Source: JAEXNA01 sp037189585 | GTDB taxonomy: Bacteria; Vulcanimicrobiota; Xenobia; Xenobiales; JADMJV01 | DNA: 64,000 nt | Reading direction: 5' to 3' | NCBI GenBank assembly: GCA_037189585.1 | Contig: JBBCJA010000009.1 | Coordinates: 1 to 64,000, forward strand | Shown: positions 8,567 to 16,994 of the stretch, one piece after another | Layout of the letters: each line of letters starts with the position of its first letter | How positions within the stretch are numbered: the stretch's first letter is position 1 | The notes under the pieces: model-generated | Databases searched by the model: none | What the model was told of the DNA's origin: nothing | Seen by the model: only the letters and a program-made list of their open reading frames with translations | Translations under genes and position numbers: made by a program

Positions 8567-9823
8567 TTATGATTGCCTTGGAGATTCTTCTCGCAATTCA
8601 CGAAGTCGCCAACAGCCGAGCGCCAAAAAAATGATGACGCAGGACATAACGAATCGATACGCTGTGGACGCCCCCCACTGACCCGCGATGGCATCCGAAA
8701 TAGGGCCAAAGAGTCCGGGAGCCAAAACTTGTGGAACGACCGCCGCTAGATTCCATATCCCCATGGAAAGCGCCGAGGAGGCTCGGGGGGCGAGATTGCA
8801 TGCCAAAGACCAATCGACAACCGAGAACCCACCAAAGCCGAATCCGGCGATCATAGCGAAAAGGTAAGCCATGGCCGTCGAACCCGCCGGCATGGTGACA
8901 AAGCCCAACATACCCAAGCCCGTGATGCCGCAGGTCGCGTAGATTAACGGCAGCTTGTGTCCTCGGTCAGCCCGCGGCCCGATCGTCAATCCGCCCAAAA
9001 TTCCACCTAAAACCATACAACCGAGCATGCTCGCGGTCACCGAGGCGGGCTCGCTGTAGCCCAGCGAGTATTGCACGAAAAAGAGTAAAAAGTAGACCAC
9101 CAGATAGAATCCGACATTGATGATCAGACGGGACTGGAGAACCAAACGAAATCGAGGATCGCTCCCAAGAGCGCGACTCAAGCCCTCCTTGAGTGAAGGA
9201 CTGGCCACCGAAACCGGCGCGGTCTCGCGATGCGGCGGAAGGACACTCCAAAGGGCGGCAATCCCGAGCAGAAGGCCCAGGTACAAAGTTAAGTTGAGGG
9301 TGAGCAAACCCTGTAGCTGGGGGCCCAGCAAAGTCGCGCACAGGGCTGGCCCCAGGACCTGACCGCTCTTTTCCAAGACACCCATCCAGGTCGATGCGAC
9401 GCCATGGCGGTTGGGCGGAATCTCGTCGGGGATCAGAGCCTGGTAGGGGCCCGTCGCCAGGTTCGCGGCGACCTGCAGAAAGATCAGGCACAACACCACG
9501 TCCAACGGTGAGCCAGCCCGCGAGAGCAGGTAAAGCGGAGGGGCGGTGAGGGGAAAGCCCAATAGCAGATAGCGCCAGCGACGCCAGACGGAAACGTCTC
9601 GGTCACTGCGCCAGCCCACCAGAATCTGGGTCAAAGCCGAAACCACAGCTCCGACCGCGGAGAAGAGCGCGAGCAACGATCCTCGACCCCATCCCTGCCC
9701 GGAACCAGAAAAGGTATCGGCCAAAGCGGGCAGCACGATGGCAAGGACCGCCGTCCATAGAGCCGACAAGAAAAGCCAGAGGAGCGAGAAGCGGAAAAGA
9801 CGCCAGGAAGTCCAAAAGTTCAC
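8567..9823 (-). CDS. MFS transporter (possibly sugar-cation symporter type)
   Basis: 418 residues with about 12 hydrophobic segments in two halves. The loop WRSDRDVSVWRRWRYLL between helices 2 and 3 matches the MFS signature region and is similar to the GPH/SLC45 sugar symporters. GFGGFSVVDWSLACNLAP in the second half supports that subgroup. The substrate cannot be told. GTG at 9823 has AGGGGG 5 bases upstream. Its transcript ends at the terminator at 8447-8500. It is divergent from the small anchored protein at 9903. Confidence 0.8.
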   Translation of the reverse strand: MNFWTSWRLFRFSLLWLFLSALWTAVLAIVLPALADTFSGSGQGWGRGSLLALFSAVGAVVSALTQILVGWRSDRDVSVWRRWRYLLLGFPLTAPPLYLLSRAGSPLDVVLCLIFLQVAANLATGPYQALIPDEIPPNRHGVASTWMGVLEKSGQVLGPALCATLLGPQLQGLLTLNLTLYLGLLLGIAALWSVLPPHRETAPVSVASPSLKEGLSRALGSDPRFRLVLQSRLIINVGFYLVVYFLLFFVQYSLGYSEPASVTASMLGCMVLGGILGGLTIGPRADRGHKLPLIYATCGITGLGMLGFVTMPAGSTAMAYLFAMIAGFGFGGFSVVDWSLACNLAPRASSALSMGIWNLAAVVPQVLAPGLFGPISDAIAGQWGASTAYRFVMSCVIIFLALGCWRLRELREESPRQS

Positions 9824-9902
9824 GGAGCCCCCTTCATACCCCCAGAAGACTAAGCGGAAACAGACGAAGGCAACCAGGCCCTCTCGTTCGAATGATACAC
9901 CT

Positions 9903-10451
9903 ATGAGCGACGGTCAAGGCGGCACTGTTTCCACCCTGGGTCTGCGTTTTATTCTCGTCGCTTCTCTTTTGCTACTCCTGGTGGCCACCCTGAGCGAAAC
10001 CAGTAGGCTTCCGCCCACTGTCGGACCGACCCCGGCGCTGACACAAACTTACACCAACGACACGTTGATCGTACCCGGCACTCGCATTGGTCCAGCCACA
10101 CTGGGTCTGTCCACCACCAAGTTGGAACAGATACTGGGCCGAGCGACCTTGCGCCCTCAGGGAGAGGGTATGGTCTACCTGTATCCCGACCATGGCCTGG
10201 TCATCTATTGCCAGGACGATCGAATTTTCTCCGTGACGACTCGATCTCCCAAATATCAAACGCGAAGCGGAGTCGGTGTCGGATCCGATGTCAACGATGT
10301 GCTGAGAAGCCTGTCCAACGGTTATGAAATGGAAGGCTCCTCTCCCCGGTACGTCCTCCACAACTGGAGTGAAGGTTGGCATATCGAGGTGGATCAAGAC
10401 AAAGTCACCTACGTCCAGATCACGCCCATGCTGACTGAGGGACAACGGTAG
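9903..10451 (+). CDS. membrane-anchored protein with BamE-like repeat domain, unknown function
   Basis: 182 residues. One hydrophobic segment (LRFILVASLLLLLVATL) near the N-terminus is followed by an extracytoplasmic domain. That domain reads GTRIGPATLGLSTTKLEQIL, then YLYPDHGLVIYCQDDRIFSV, then a second SGVGVGSDVNDVL unit. The pattern (G-x-x-x-G-x-S-x-x-x-v-x-x-x-LG, then short beta strands) resembles SmpA/BamE-type or small secreted regulatory domains and reappears in the protein at 62559-63044. The open frame extends upstream to 9738, but that part overlaps the divergent MFS gene, so ATG 9903 is used. Function unknown. Confidence 0.6.
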   Translation: MSDGQGGTVSTLGLRFILVASLLLLLVATLSETSRLPPTVGPTPALTQTYTNDTLIVPGTRIGPATLGLSTTKLEQILGRATLRPQGEGMVYLYPDHGLVIYCQDDRIFSVTTRSPKYQTRSGVGVGSDVNDVLRSLSNGYEMEGSSPRYVLHNWSEGWHIEVDQDKVTYVQITPMLTEGQR

Positions 10452-10579
10452 GATTTTAACATTCCCGTTCCAACCTTGACTTCCAACCCCGATAAGCTGC
10501 AACAACGTTCGTCCTTGGAGAGGCCGTCTCGGTGCTCTATTCGAATGGCGGCGACGAAGTCGGATCTTGTGGAGGCGTT

Positions 10580-12526
10580 ATGAGTCAAAGGGGTCAAGAG
10601 GAAACACTCTTCGGCCATCCGGTGGGACTGTTCACCCTGTTCTTCGCGGAAATGTGGGAGCGGTTTTCTTTTTACGGAATGCGAAGCCTATTGGTCCTGT
10701 ACATGACCAAAGGCTTCCTGGGACTAGAGGACGGAGCGGCTTACGGCGTCTACGGTTCCTACGGAGCCCTGGTCTACGCGACTCCATTCCTCGGAGGTAT
10801 TCTCGCAGACCGATACCTGGGTTGTCGGCATGCGGTCATTCTCGGTGGAGCCTTGATGGCCGCCGGACATCTTTTGATGGGTGTGGAGAGCGCCGCGCCA
10901 TTCTATATGGCTCTAGGTTTGTTGATCGTCGGTAACGGATTCTTCAAGCCGAACATCTCCACCATGGTGGGCTCGCTCTACCCGGCCGCGAGCACCCGCC
11001 GAGACGCGGGCTTCACTCTATTCTACATGGGGATCAACCTGGGAGCGGCCATCTCTCCCCTACTTTGCGGTTACATCGGTGAGAAGTACGGCTGGCATTA
11101 CGGGTTTGGGTTAGCCACCATAGGAATGCTGATCGGTCTATGTATCTTTATCTTCCCACCATGGTTGAACATGCTCACCATTGGAGCTGGCGCCCTGGCG
11201 GTGGCGGGTGGCCTCTTCTACATCGCCCACACACCGGTTACCTATTTCGTCAACGGTCTGATCGCCTGCGCCGCCCTGGTTTCCGCGACTGTCGCGATCC
11301 TGGCTCTCAAGCGTGGGGGCTTACCCGACTGGGCCGGTCGCCAACCCGAGGCGGCCAAGGCGAAGGGCATGACACCGGTCCTGGCCATCTACGGTGGAAC
11401 GGCCGTGGTCGTACCCATCGCTTATTATCTCCTTCAGAACGAACACACGGCCCATTTGGTTCTCAACGTGCTGGGAGGCATCGCGCTAGCCTGGCTACTT
11501 TTCCAGATCGCCACCCGCGAGAAAGTTCAACGAGAACGTCTTCAGGTCGTTCTGGTCCTGCTGTTTTTCTCCATGCTCTTCTGGGCTTTTTTTGAACAGG
11601 CAGGCTCCTCCCTGACGGCTTTCACCGACCGCAACGTCGACCGGGTCACGGAGGAGCGCGTCATCGTCGCGTCCGATGTCGGAAAGACGATCGATATCGA
11701 GCTGACCCAAGCCCAACTCGGCTATCCTATTCCCGGATACGAGATTCTCACCCTCGACGAACTCGACCAGCATCGAGATCGAAAGAAGAAGCTACGGGAG
11801 TCCAACCCCCAGGCGGCAAACGTTCCCGACGTTCAATTGGTTGTCACGGAAAAGCACGTCGGGATGGAAGTCGGGGGAAGTGAGATTCCGGCCTCCCAGC
11901 TCCAGTCCGCCAACGCGACCTTCATCTTGCTCTTCGGCCTTCTCTTTTCTGGTCTCTGGACGGTCTTGGCGAAAAAGAACGTGGAACCCAGCATCCCAGT
12001 GAAATTCGGTCTGGGACTAATGCAGCTCGGAGCAGGCTTCTACGCCTTCTACCAAGGCGCCAAACTGGCCGGTCCCGACGGCTTCGTCTGGATGGGATGG
12101 CTGCTCCTCGGTTATCTGCTGCACACCACCGGAGAGCTCTGTATCTCCCCGGTCGGACTGTCGATGGTGACGAAGCTTGCTCCCAAAGAGATCGTCTCGG
12201 CCATCATGGGAGCCTGGTTCCTGGCTACCGCGTTTAGCCACCTGCTGGCCGCCCAGATAGCCAAGCTGACCGGAGTCAAGCAGGGCACCGACGTGACACC
12301 CACCGTGGTGGAACTTGCCCAAAGTACCTTCGACAAACTCAAGTTCGTACTAGAAGGTGGGTTTATCGACGGTAAGATCCCTCCACCGAGCGGAACCTTG
12401 CTACAATATGCCGAGGTCTTCTATTACATCGGAGCCGCCGCCGTCGGAGGCGGGATCATCTGCGTTATTATCAGTCCGCTGTTGGTCCGCTGGACCCACA
12501 CGGGTGTGAGCGCCGTCGACGATTAA
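10580..12526 (+). CDS. POT/PTR family proton-dependent oligopeptide transporter
   Basis: 648 residues. The N-terminus LFFAEMWERFSFYGMRSLLV contains the ExxER(F)-type motif of POT transporters, and FFKPNISTMVGSLY is the PTR2 signature. It imports di- and tripeptides with protons across the inner membrane. FFEQAGSSLTAFTDRNV marks the seventh helix. After it comes an enlarged soluble loop of roughly 100 residues, longer than in E. coli Dtp proteins. The tail TGELCISPVGLSMVTKLAP is typical. ATG 10580 has GGAGG 5 bases upstream. It ends at a strong hairpin terminator. Confidence 0.92.
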   Translation: MSQRGQEETLFGHPVGLFTLFFAEMWERFSFYGMRSLLVLYMTKGFLGLEDGAAYGVYGSYGALVYATPFLGGILADRYLGCRHAVILGGALMAAGHLLMGVESAAPFYMALGLLIVGNGFFKPNISTMVGSLYPAASTRRDAGFTLFYMGINLGAAISPLLCGYIGEKYGWHYGFGLATIGMLIGLCIFIFPPWLNMLTIGAGALAVAGGLFYIAHTPVTYFVNGLIACAALVSATVAILALKRGGLPDWAGRQPEAAKAKGMTPVLAIYGGTAVVVPIAYYLLQNEHTAHLVLNVLGGIALAWLLFQIATREKVQRERLQVVLVLLFFSMLFWAFFEQAGSSLTAFTDRNVDRVTEERVIVASDVGKTIDIELTQAQLGYPIPGYEILTLDELDQHRDRKKKLRESNPQAANVPDVQLVVTEKHVGMEVGGSEIPASQLQSANATFILLFGLLFSGLWTVLAKKNVEPSIPVKFGLGLMQLGAGFYAFYQGAKLAGPDGFVWMGWLLLGYLLHTTGELCISPVGLSMVTKLAPKEIVSAIMGAWFLATAFSHLLAAQIAKLTGVKQGTDVTPTVVELAQSTFDKLKFVLEGGFIDGKIPPPSGTLLQYAEVFYYIGAAAVGGGIICVIISPLLVRWTHTGVSAVDD

Positions 12527-12539
12527 CAGGCACGCGAGC

Positions 12540-12575
12540 AAAATAGGGCCGGACTGATCGGTCCGGCCCTATTTT
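12540..12575. terminator. bidirectional hairpin terminator
   Basis: Perfect 15-bp stem (12540-12554 with 12561-12575), 6-base loop, A-run on one side and T-run on the other. It lies between the convergent POT gene and the small gene at 12592, so it can serve both. Confidence 0.9.
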
Positions 12576-12591
12576 GTGTACCGCTGAAAGT

Positions 12592-12909
12592 CTACCAACT
12601 CTCGACCCGCCAGACTCGAAAAACTTCAGAGCAAACGGGGGTTTTGCCATCCTCAAAAGTTCCGATCTCGGACACGATTTCAGGCGGCAGAAGCTCTTCG
12701 GCGTCTTCTCGGTGGACTCGAGCGACCACCGAGCCTTTGTAACCCAGGCCCACGCGATACGGCTGGAGATCCGCCAACAGCTTGGGGTCGGCCCCTCGCC
12801 CCCAGGTAGCCAAGCAGACCACAACCGCGGGAGTCGGTTCGTCTCGCCTCACCGCCTCCTCCAGAAGGCTCTGGTTGGCCTCTATCAGATCTCTTGCGTC
12901 AAAATTCAT
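12592..12909 (-). CDS. hypothetical small protein
   Basis: 105 residues, starting MNFDARDLIEANQSLLEE. It has a helical N-terminus followed by short beta stretches such as LGYKGSVVARVHRED. I recognise no family and no signal peptide, so it is probably cytosolic. The open frame continues upstream to 13245, but that part overlaps the divergent gene and is low-complexity arginine-rich, so ATG 12909 is preferred. No strong ribosome-binding site is seen. It is divergent from the cluster at 12984. Confidence 0.55.
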   Translation of the reverse strand: MNFDARDLIEANQSLLEEAVRRDEPTPAVVVCLATWGRGADPKLLADLQPYRVGLGYKGSVVARVHREDAEELLPPEIVSEIGTFEDGKTPVCSEVFRVWRVESW

Positions 12910-12983
12910 TTTCGGCCGTTCTTTACCGACCAGCCATCCCCTTGAAGGCAAGGAGATCAAAGGCTCGACCGGAACCTTCGAGA

Positions 12984-14021
12984 ATGAACAAATGGGTGGT
13001 CCTGCTTTTGATGGTTCTGGCCTTCCTGGCCGGAGCTCTCTCCTTTCGAAGCGGCGGTATCGGCGCGGGCTCTTCCGTGGCGACCTCCGCTCCCGTGTCT
13101 TTAGAGCCAGAGAATTTAGAGCCGGAAAGGACCGCGAGCCCTGTCGAGACTCCCGCGACTCCCTCGGTTTCCGCCACCGCGCGAAGAACCGCTCGCGAAC
13201 CTCACTTCGGGCAGCCTCCTGGCCGAGGTGAAAAAGACAGCCCACAAAAAAGAGTCACGCAACCGACCTCGGTGCGGCTTGACGGTAAACGGCTCGCGGG
13301 CGCCGACATCAGCGCCACGGTCTTTTCGACTTCCGTCGACGGTGCCTCTCGAACTCGCTTTCCGGCGGAATCCGGTCCCATTTTTCTCACCGTGACGCCG
13401 TTCGCCGTCCCCGACAAGGTCGAGCTCGTGGCCGCCTATCGGAACGCGCTCAAGGAAAGTGAGGAGTTTTCTGCCCCGGTGCAGAGCTCGGGTCCGCCGC
13501 GCAAACGGACATTCCGGCTTTCCCCTCCTTCCGGTGGTTGGGCCAGCGGTCCTTACCAGGTTGTCGTCAAGCCGGCCGGAAGCGAGCAGGTCCTCACTCT
13601 GTCCCGCTTTGAAATCGACAAAAAGGATGCTCCCGAGGCTCCCCTCTATCCCACGCCCGAATACATCGATCTCGTCAGCAGTCCGGAGGACGAGGACTCG
13701 CGGTCGGTCTTCGACCAAAGAGACTCCCAGATTGGTCTTTTGATCAACACGGAAGGGGTTCCCGAGACTGTCACGGTCAGAACCGTCTGGTCAGCCGTGG
13801 AGGTGAAGCAATTGACCCCAGGCGAGATCGTGGCCGTGTCCGAGAAGGCCGCGCCCGGACCCGGCAAGGACGCCTTCTTCACTTTTATGCCGAGAGAGGG
13901 CCGCTTTTTCCCCGGCAGCTATCGAGTCGATATCTATTACGACCAGCAAGAGATGGGAAGTCAGGCCTTCTTCATTCAACCGGCGGCTAAGGAAAGTGCC
14001 TCCTCTAGCGCGACTCCGTGA
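12984..14021 (+). CDS. anchored extracytoplasmic protein with two Ig-like domains
   Basis: 345 residues. One N-terminal hydrophobic helix (VVLLLMVLAFLAGALSF) is followed by a proline/serine-rich linker of about 80 residues. Two similar beta domains follow: the first ends GGWASGPYQVVVKPAG, the second ends GRFFPGSYRVDIYYDQQ. The repeated G-x-Y-x-V-x-I-pattern before a final strand suggests a duplicated immunoglobulin-like fold. Function unknown. ATG 12984 is chosen over an upstream extension that overlaps the divergent gene. The gene couples by GTGA to the FlhA-C-like gene, an odd partnership of an exported protein and a cytosolic export-gate domain. Confidence 0.6.
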   Translation: MNKWVVLLLMVLAFLAGALSFRSGGIGAGSSVATSAPVSLEPENLEPERTASPVETPATPSVSATARRTAREPHFGQPPGRGEKDSPQKRVTQPTSVRLDGKRLAGADISATVFSTSVDGASRTRFPAESGPIFLTVTPFAVPDKVELVAAYRNALKESEEFSAPVQSSGPPRKRTFRLSPPSGGWASGPYQVVVKPAGSEQVLTLSRFEIDKKDAPEAPLYPTPEYIDLVSSPEDEDSRSVFDQRDSQIGLLINTEGVPETVTVRTVWSAVEVKQLTPGEIVAVSEKAAPGPGKDAFFTFMPREGRFFPGSYRVDIYYDQQEMGSQAFFIQPAAKESASSSATP

Positions 14022-15082
14022 CAGCCCTGCCGAAGGACCCGACACCGCCAAGGCTGTCGGTGAGTTTGCTGGCCCCCACCGATCAGCTTGAGCGAGCTTC
14101 CACCCTGGAGCTTCTCCTGTCCGTGCGGAACCGGTTCCAGCTAGCCTTCGCCGCCTATGCCTCGGAGCGTTGTTGGCCGACACCGGCCTTTGAGGTCGAG
14201 CTACTGGAATCCGAGGATTCCGATTGGGGCTATAGCGCCCATCTGTCCGGCGAGCTGGCACGGGGCGATCTCAAGCCCGGCAAACTTCTGGCCATTGGTG
14301 AGCCCGAAGGTTTGGACAGCCTGCTGGGCCTGGAGACTTTGGACCCGTTTATGGGACTCCCAGCCAAATGGATCGCCGTGACTCAGAGACAGCGGGCGCG
14401 AGGGATGGCCTTCACGGCTCTCGGAGGGTCGCTCTTTGATGAATCCACACTCGTCGTCGCCCACACTTTGCAAGCTCTGGGCGACCGGTGGGCCGAATCC
14501 TTCGGACTTCCCCAGGTTGTCGACTGGCTCAGCGTGGTCTCGCCCCATCACCGTGAGCTTTTCGACTCCACTTTCCGACAAAATCAGGGTCTTTTCCTGG
14601 AAATCCTCAAAGGACTGGTCGACGACGACCTGTGGCTACCCCCACCGGCTCACTACTTAGAGCTCTTCGCAGCCAAGCTTACCCTGGCCTCAGACGATCC
14701 TTGGATGCTCTCAGAGCTTATTCGGGCCGAAGTCTTGCCTCGAAATCTCCCTCGTTATCGCGACGCTCGGGGAACGCTTTGGGCCGTCGAATGGCGCGCG
14801 GACCCCGAGCAGGAAGAAGACTGCTCCGCTCGTTTGATGCTCAGACTCGGCCACGCCCTAGAGCGGATTCCGCCCCATGACGGCACGCCTTTGCTCCTGA
14901 CCGATCTTCCCAGCCGTCGCAGCCTAGGTCGCGCGTTGCGCCATGCCTTTCCCGGACTACCGGTGCTGTCCTGGGACGAGCTGGAGATGTCCACCCAGCT
15001 TTCCGTGGTGGCCGTGGTTGACGCCAGGCTGGAGTTCGACCCTTCACCCTGGCCAGGGCAGCTTTATGAGGTCACGTTTTAG
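14018..15082 (+). CDS. stand-alone FlhA/SctV C-terminal (FHIPEP) cytoplasmic domain protein
   Basis: 354 residues with no membrane segment. It follows the order of motifs of the cytosolic half of FlhA/SctV, the type III export gate. SVRNRFQLAFAAY matches the R-x-x-x-A linker helix; HLSGELARGDLKPGKLLAI matches the G-x-x-[VL]-A-x-G-x-L-x-P-x-x-LAI block. LETLDPFMGLPAKWIA matches G-x-E-T-x-[ED]-P-x-x-GLPA-x-WI, and FDESTLVVAHTLQAL matches the THL region. LPVLSWDELEMS near the end matches LPVLSY-x-EL. The transmembrane channel half is absent. GTG 14018 overlaps the upstream stop. In the window it has only an anchored Ig-like protein and a PilP-like protein for neighbours. Role unknown: perhaps a chaperone or substrate docking platform. 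Confidence 0.75.
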   Translation: MTALPKDPTPPRLSVSLLAPTDQLERASTLELLLSVRNRFQLAFAAYASERCWPTPAFEVELLESEDSDWGYSAHLSGELARGDLKPGKLLAIGEPEGLDSLLGLETLDPFMGLPAKWIAVTQRQRARGMAFTALGGSLFDESTLVVAHTLQALGDRWAESFGLPQVVDWLSVVSPHHRELFDSTFRQNQGLFLEILKGLVDDDLWLPPPAHYLELFAAKLTLASDDPWMLSELIRAEVLPRNLPRYRDARGTLWAVEWRADPEQEEDCSARLMLRLGHALERIPPHDGTPLLLTDLPSRRSLGRALRHAFPGLPVLSWDELEMSTQLSVVAVVDARLEFDPSPWPGQLYEVTF

Positions 15083-15209
15083 GGAAATCTTTGCCCGAGT
15101 TGGGAACAAATCTCGCCCTCGTCGTGTCTAAGACGGCGTAGGACAAAAAGAGAGTTCAGGAGGAACACCCCGAGGTTCGAGGGAACTCCTCGACTATCCA
15201 GGAGGATTT

Positions 15210-15776
15210 ATGAAAAAAGAGTTTTGGCGCAACAGCACGGTTGCGATTCTAGCCGCGGGACTTCTCGCCGTCGCGGCTGTCGCTCAGACCGGCGAAGCCT
15301 CTGGCAAGGTGAAAATCGAAGGTGAGAAGACTCCGGCGGCCAAGGCCCAGGTGAAGCCGGCCGGGAAACCGGCCAAACCCACCATTCAGGATCGCGATCC
15401 TTTCGTCAATCAAGTCAGTGGCGGTGTCGTGAATTCCAGCGCGGTGGTGAGACGCCGATCCTCCTCGACCGGCGCGAGCGTGCGCCCCGCGACTCCCGCC
15501 TCACGTACGGCGAGAGCCAAAGCCGTTGGTCCTGAAGCCTCTCCGACTCCTGAAGTTGTCGTTCCGGCCCCCGAAGTCACCATCACCGGTATCGTGAAGT
15601 CTCGCGGTGCCCACCAGGCGATCGTGAATTCCGGAACGTCCTCGTACATCGTGGTTCCCGGGCAGAAATTGGGTGACTACCGCGTGGCGGCCATCACCGA
15701 CACCGCGGTGACTTTCACTCACTCCGGCAAAAGTTTCAAAATTCCGATCGAAAGCGATTTCGGTCTCAAGAAGTAA
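15210..15776 (+). CDS. secreted PilP/GspC-like protein
   Basis: 188 residues. A signal peptide (TVAILAAGLLAVAAVAQ) is followed by a basic, Ala/Pro-rich linker and the phrase IQDRDPFVNQ. A C-terminal HR-like domain follows: EVTITGIVKSRGAHQAIVNS, then YIVVPGQKLGDYRVAAIT and a hydrophobic end around GKSFKIPI. This is the layout of PilP and GspC, periplasmic proteins that link inner-membrane and outer-membrane parts of type IV pilus or type II secretion machines. ATG 15210 has GGAGG 6 bases upstream. It sits 127 bases after the FlhA-C-like gene and ends at a strong terminator. Confidence 0.7.
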   Translation: MKKEFWRNSTVAILAAGLLAVAAVAQTGEASGKVKIEGEKTPAAKAQVKPAGKPAKPTIQDRDPFVNQVSGGVVNSSAVVRRRSSSTGASVRPATPASRTARAKAVGPEASPTPEVVVPAPEVTITGIVKSRGAHQAIVNSGTSSYIVVPGQKLGDYRVAAITDTAVTFTHSGKSFKIPIESDFGLKK

Positions 15777-15794
15777 TACCGTCGTCGAAACCGG

Positions 15795-15825
15795 AAAAAG
15801 CGAGTGGCAACCCCACTCGCTTTTT
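15795..15825 (+). terminator. intrinsic terminator
   Basis: Perfect 13-bp stem (15795-15807 with 15813-15825), loop of 5 bases, A-run before and T-run inside and after the right arm. It closes the PilP-like transcript. Confidence 0.9.
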
Positions 15826-15860
15826 CATTTCACGAACCTGAGCGCAGGATGAGGGTTAGC

Positions 15861-16442
15861 GTGGTGGAACGCTGGCCCATCACTATGTCCGCTTCTCAAA
15901 CTCAAGATTATGACGAGGTAAAGGTTCCAGGCTATCTCATTCCAGCGAGCCTGGGATTCTCGGCCGTCGCCATCGGCTTTTTGTTCTGGCTGATTTACGG
16001 AAATTCGGGAAACACATCCTACGACGTCTCCTTCCTGGCCCCTGTCAACGCTTGCCTCAACGCCGCCTCGGCGGTCTGCTTGTTCGCCGGTTTTGCCGCC
16101 ATCCGTTCGGGACGGTCCAATCGACACCGAAATCTGATGCTGGCCGCGCTGGGCTTCTCCGCCCTTTTCTTGGTCAGCTACATCATCTATCACACCTTTC
16201 ATGGAGACAGTAAGTTTCTGGGTCAAGGCGCGATTCGTCCCTTCTACTTCGCCATTTTGATCTCCCATATCGTTCTCTCGGTGTTCGCGTTACCGATGAT
16301 CCTGATCACGGTTGGACTCTCTCTTACGAAGCGCTTCAAGATCCATCGCAAATGGGCCCGATGGACTTTCCCCATCTGGGCCTACGTCTCAGTGACTGGG
16401 GTTCTGGTTTTTCTTCTTCTAAAAATCTTTGGTCAGGGCTAG
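15861..16442 (+). CDS. DUF420 family membrane protein
   Basis: 193 residues with five hydrophobic helices. The stretch LFLVSYIIYHTFHGDSKFLG and the ISHIVLSVFALPMILITVGL helix are the DUF420 pattern (YozB-like), a membrane family often found with haem-copper oxidase assembly genes. Conserved histidines are in YHTFHG, ISHIV and KIHRKW. The frame opens at 15804, but that lies inside the preceding terminator. GTG 15861 has GAGGG 5 bases upstream and is preferred; ATG 15885 is an alternative. No oxidase gene is in the window. Confidence 0.75.
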   Translation: MVERWPITMSASQTQDYDEVKVPGYLIPASLGFSAVAIGFLFWLIYGNSGNTSYDVSFLAPVNACLNAASAVCLFAGFAAIRSGRSNRHRNLMLAALGFSALFLVSYIIYHTFHGDSKFLGQGAIRPFYFAILISHIVLSVFALPMILITVGLSLTKRFKIHRKWARWTFPIWAYVSVTGVLVFLLLKIFGQG

Positions 16443-16446
16443 TGCT

Positions 16447-16991
16447 GTGACTTGGCGTTGTTGCCACCCAGCGTTGCGAAACGCCGGGACTCTTCCTCGC
16501 CGGGAGGCGAGGGCTCTGTTGTACTTTTTTAGACGACAAAAGTACCAAAAAGTCGTTTCATCCTCCGTGGCCGGACAGGCCAAGGTTCCAAGACTTGCTC
16601 CAACGGTTCGACCACGCCACTGGGTAAGTTACACCAGTCTGAAACGGGGACCGACTTAGCATCAGGGCTGGTAGAGCACCTAAGGCGCGTCGAGGGGTTA
16701 GGGCGCTCGTCCCAAGTCCCACGGCTCGTTTCCTTACTGAGTCGCCACCTCGTTTGCAAAACGAACTCACCCGACCCCCGCTGTCGAACCGCCAGCCACC
16801 AGTCCTGCCAATTTGGCCGTCCGGCCACAGAGGACAAAGAGGTTTTGTTTCTTTGTCCTCCCTACAAAGAAAAACCAAGCCCTCGCCCCCAGGCGAGAGA
16901 AAGTCCCGCAGTTTTCCGGCGAAAGATATCAAGGTGCGATACACTTTGTGAGCGACTTTGGCATTGCTGCCAGCTCGGCGTTGGAAACGCC
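16447..16991. repeat. 545-bp non-coding repeat element with direct and inverted repeats
   Basis: The gap between the DUF420 and DUF1015 genes holds no believable gene. Its ends carry a similar 39-40-base direct repeat (16447-16485 and 16952-16991, sharing GACTT..GGC.TTG.TGCCA and GCGTTG.GAAACGCC). Inside, about 100 bases (16483-16582) match, imperfectly but at length, the reverse complement of 16815-16909. Shared pieces include CGGGACT, a CTCGCC..GGCGAGGGCT hairpin and GTGGCCGGAC. The centre contains tRNA-like fragments: GGCTGGTAGAGCACC at 16666-16680 and GGTTCGACC at 16605-16613. They are not in an order that could form a tRNA. It looks like a non-autonomous mobile or REP-type element. Confidence 0.6.
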
Positions 16992-16994
16992 CCC

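Noticed and set aside
16605..16680. tRNA-like D-arm and T-arm motifs
   Set aside because: The T-arm-like piece precedes the D-arm-like piece and no acceptor stem or anticodon stem can be built, so no tRNA is called.
16558..16944. A 128-codon minus-strand frame in the repeat element
   Set aside because: It runs through the direct/inverted repeats, has low-complexity composition and no ribosome-binding site; the repeat structure explains the DNA better.
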